Origin: Platycnemis pennipes
Lineage: Eukaryota > Arthropoda > Insecta > Odonata > Platycnemididae
NCBI GenBank assembly: GCA_933228895.1
Contig: OW121852.1
Span: 124,305,544 to 124,369,543 of the forward strand
Reading direction: 5' to 3'
DNA length: 64,000 nt
The position numbers and the translations under genes were made by a program. Below, piece by piece: positions 61,368-64,000 of the stretch (the first letter of the stretch is position 1; each line of letters starts with the position of its first letter). The notes beneath the pieces were generated by a model. It saw nothing but the letters and a program-made list of their open reading frames with translations, ran no database searches and was not told where the DNA came from.

Positions 61368-64000
61368 TCATACTTGAATTTTTTCATCTGAATTTATTTT
61401 TCCTCTGTTTTTTAAGCTAAAATGAACCATTACGCCCATCTGCAGTTCAGTTCACCAAAATTTATGCAAAACATCCTAGAAAAATAAAAAATCCACTTCT
61501 CAGGCTCCCACTCAAACTTGAATTTTTTCATCTGAATTCATTTTTCTCACTGTTTTTTACCTAAAATTAACCATTTCGCCCGTCTGCAGCTCAGTTCACC
61601 AAATTTCAAGTAAAACATCCTAGCAAAATAAGAAAATCCACTTCTTAGGCTTCCACTCAAACTTGAATTTTTTCATCTGAATACATTTCTCCCGCTTCTT
61701 TATATCTAAAATTAACCTTTTTGTCAGTCTGCCGCTCAGTTCACCAAAATTTATGCAAAACATCCTAGTAAATTAAAAAAATCCACTTCTCATGCTTCGT
61801 CTCAAACCTGAATTTTTTCACCTGAATTCATTTCTCGCACTGATGGTTATCTAAAATTAACCATATCGCCCGTTTGCAGCTCAGTTCACCAAAATGTATG
61901 CAAAACATCGTATTAAAATAAAAAATCCACTTCTCAGACTTCCACTCAAACTTGAATTTTTTCATCTAAATTTATTTCTCCCGCTGCTTTTTATCTAAAA
62001 TTAACCTTTTCGTCAGTCTGCCGCTCAGTTCACCAAAATTTATGCAAAACATCCTAGCAAATTAAAAAAATCCACTTCTCAGGTTTCCACTCAATCTTGA
62101 ATTTTTTCATCTGAATTCATTTATACCGCTGTTTCTTAGGTAAAATTAACCATTTTACTTGTCTGCAGTTCAGTTCACCAAAATTTATACAAAACATCCT
62201 AGCAAAATAAAAAAATCCACTTCTCAGGCTTCCACTCAAACTTGAATTTTTTCATCTGAATTCATTTTTCCGCTGTTTTTTTAACTAAAATTAACCATTA
62301 TGCCCGTCTGCAGTTCAGTTCACCAAAATTCATGCAAAACATCCTAGCAAAATAAAAAAAACCACTTCTCAGGCTTCCACTCAAACTTGAATTTTTTCAT
62401 CTGAATTCATTTCTCACACTGATTGTTATCTAAAATTAACCATTTCGCCCGATTGCAGCTAAGTTCACCAAAATTTATGCAATACATCGTAGTAAAATAA
62501 AAAATCCGCTTCTCATGTTTCCACTCAAACCTGAATTTTTTCACCTGATTTCATTTCTCACACTGATTAGAATCTAAAATTAACCATTTCACCCGTTTGC
62601 AGCTAAGTTCACCAAAATTTATACAAAATATCCTAGCAAAATAAAATAATCCACTTCTCAGGCTTCCACTCAAACTTAATTTTTTCATCTGAATTCATTT
62701 CTCACACTGATTGTTATCTAAAATAACCCATTTCGCCCGGTTGCAGCTAAGTTCACCAAAATTAATGCAAAACATCCTAGCAAAATAAAAAAATCCCCTT
62801 CTCATGCTTCCACTCAAACCTGAATTTTTTCATCTGAATTCATTTTTCTCACTGTTTTTTACCTAAAATTAACAATTTCGCCCCTCTGCAGCTCAGTTCA
62901 CCAAATTTCAAGTAAAACATCCTAGCAAAATAAAAAAATCCACTTCTCAGGCTTCCGCTCAAACTTGAATTTTTTCATCTGAATTCATTTCTCCCGCTGT
63001 TTTTTACCTAAAATTAACCATTTCGCCCGTCTGCAGCTCAATTCACAAAATTTGAAGTAAAACATCCTAGCAAAATAAAAAAATCCACTTCTCAGGCTTC
63101 CACTCAAACTTGAATTTTTTCATCTAAATTCATTTCTCCCGCTGTTTTTTAGCTAAAATTAACCATTTCGTTCGTCCGCAGTTCAGTTCACCAAAATTTA
63201 TGCAAAACACCCTTGCAAAATGAAAAGAATCTACTTCTCAGGCTTCCACTCAAACTTAAATTTTTTCATCTGAATTCATTTTTCCCACTGTTTTTTTATC
63301 TTAAATTAACCATTTCACTTGTCTGCAGTTCAGTTCACCAAAATTTATGCAAAACATCCTAGTTAAATAATAAAATCCACTTCTCAGGCCTCCACTCAAA
63401 CTTGAAATTTTTCATCAGAATTCATTTCTTTCGCTGCTTTTTATCGAAAATTAACCTTTTGTCAGTCTGCCGCTCAGTTCGCCAAAATATATGCAAAATA
63501 TCCTTGTAAAATAAACTCCACTTATCAGACTTCCACTCAAACTTAAATTTTTTCATCTGAATTCATTTCTCCCGCTGTTTTCTATCTAAAATTAACCATT
63601 TCACCCGTCTGCAGTTCAGTTCACCAAAATTTATTAAAACATCCTAGCAAAATAAAAAAATCCACTATCTGCCTTCCGCTCAACCTTAAATTTTTTCATC
63701 TAACTTCATTTGTCCCGCTATTTTTTATCTAAAATTAACAATTTTGCCCGTCTGCAGTTTAGTTCACAAAACTTTATGCAAAATATCCTTTTAAAATAAA
63801 AAAACCTACATCTCAGGCTTACACTCAAACTTTAATTTTTTCATCTGAATTCATTTCTCCTGCTGGTTTTTAACGAAAATTAACCAATTTGCCCTTGTGC
63901 AGCTCAGTTCACCAAAATTAATGCAAAACATCCTAGCAAAAAAAAAATCCACTTCTCATGCTTCCACTCAAACCTGAATTTTTTCACCTGAATTCATTTC

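Larger units (their letters stand above)
1..64000 (+). repeat. Satellite DNA array, monomer about 144.5 bp
   Basis: The whole window is head-to-tail copies of one AT-rich monomer. The first motif TCTGCAGTTCAGTTCACC starts at 21 and its equivalents follow at 166, 311 and 456, a spacing of 145 bp. Long distances divide evenly as well: 7077 bp is 49 units and 18356 bp is 127 units, giving a mean of about 144.5 bp. Each monomer contains, in order, GTTCACCAAA, a GCAAAACATCCTAGC-like block, an A-rich tract, TCCACTTCTCAGGCTTCCAC, TTGAATTTTTTCATC, TGAATTCATT and CTAAAATTAACCATT. EcoRI sites (GAATTC) occur in nearly every monomer and PstI sites (CTGCAG) in a subset. No monomer is inverted, and no non-satellite stretch of more than a few bases was seen. 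Size, purity and higher-order structure suggest eukaryotic centromeric or pericentromeric heterochromatin; centromere function itself is inference. Confidence 0.97.
56140..64000 (+). repeat. Divergent satellite flank with local short HORs
   Basis: Downstream of about 56.14 kb the kilobase-scale near-identity with earlier parts of the window stops. 56690-57560 still follows the monomer order of the Q-type units (compare 54090-54960) but lacks the derived P, Q and g changes. Further on, private variants multiply, for example CAGTTCCTAAAATTTC at 58553 and 60292, GCTTCCTCTC at 58031 and 59770, and TCCACTATCTGCC near 63665. Monomer length and orientation are unchanged. I saw no non-satellite sequence, so the array continues beyond the right end. 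Confidence 0.8.

Noticed and set aside
1..64000. CRISPR array
   Set aside because: Repeats are contiguous 145-bp units with no unique spacers of constant length, no leader and no cas genes. The divergence pattern is that of a satellite.
1..64000. Telomeric or rDNA spacer repeat
   Set aside because: No short G-rich telomere motif, no rRNA-like sequence and no promoter-type spacer structure was seen. The unit is AT-rich and about 145 bp throughout.

Overview
All 64 kb is one uninterrupted tandem array of an AT-rich satellite. By hand count one monomer is about 34% G+C. The repeat unit is about 144.5 bp, so the window holds roughly 440 monomers, all in the same orientation. I found no gene, no RNA gene, no transposable-element insertion and no unique spacer on either strand. 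The longest open frames are 60-63 codons and are by-products of satellite periodicity. A homogeneous, nucleosome-sized satellite array of this length points to eukaryotic centromeric, pericentromeric or other constitutive heterochromatin. The species cannot be identified from the sequence alone.

Layout. The monomers fall into several subfamilies (named a to h here) that recur in fixed order and build long higher-order repeats (HORs). Left block (1-14810): HOR DNA whose first 11.4 kb recurs at 18357-29901. The offset is 18356 bp, or 127 monomers, rising to 18501 bp, or 128 monomers, after about 5.4 kb, where the left copy lacks one monomer. Join region (14811-18356): a mosaic of segments found elsewhere in the window plus less specialised monomers, ending in a 10-monomer duplication. 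Central block (18357-36978): the second large copy, extended by a nearly perfect 7077-bp (49-monomer) tandem unit (22825-29901 and 29902-36978). Right HOR block (36979 to about 56140): the same material in shorter units of 2746, 2889, 2601, 3901 and 2743 bp, with visible deletion or recombination junctions near 41258, 46740 and 51110. Right flank (about 56140-64000): more divergent monomers with only local short HORs (12-mer of 1739 bp, 6-mer of 867 bp), resembling an older array edge.

The most interesting structure is a two-state HOR. Two diagnostic versions of one monomer, here called P and Q, alternate Q-P-Q-P through the HOR blocks even though the unit length between them shrinks from 3.9 to 2.6 kb. 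A version carrying neither derived change sits in the divergent right flank at about 56.69 kb, so array edge and array core appear to preserve successive stages of one amplification history. Distances between copies are close to whole numbers of monomers, as expected of in-register unequal exchange or similar homogenisation.

Spacings were measured by reading landmark motifs and should be good to a few bases. Identities were spot-checked, not computed.
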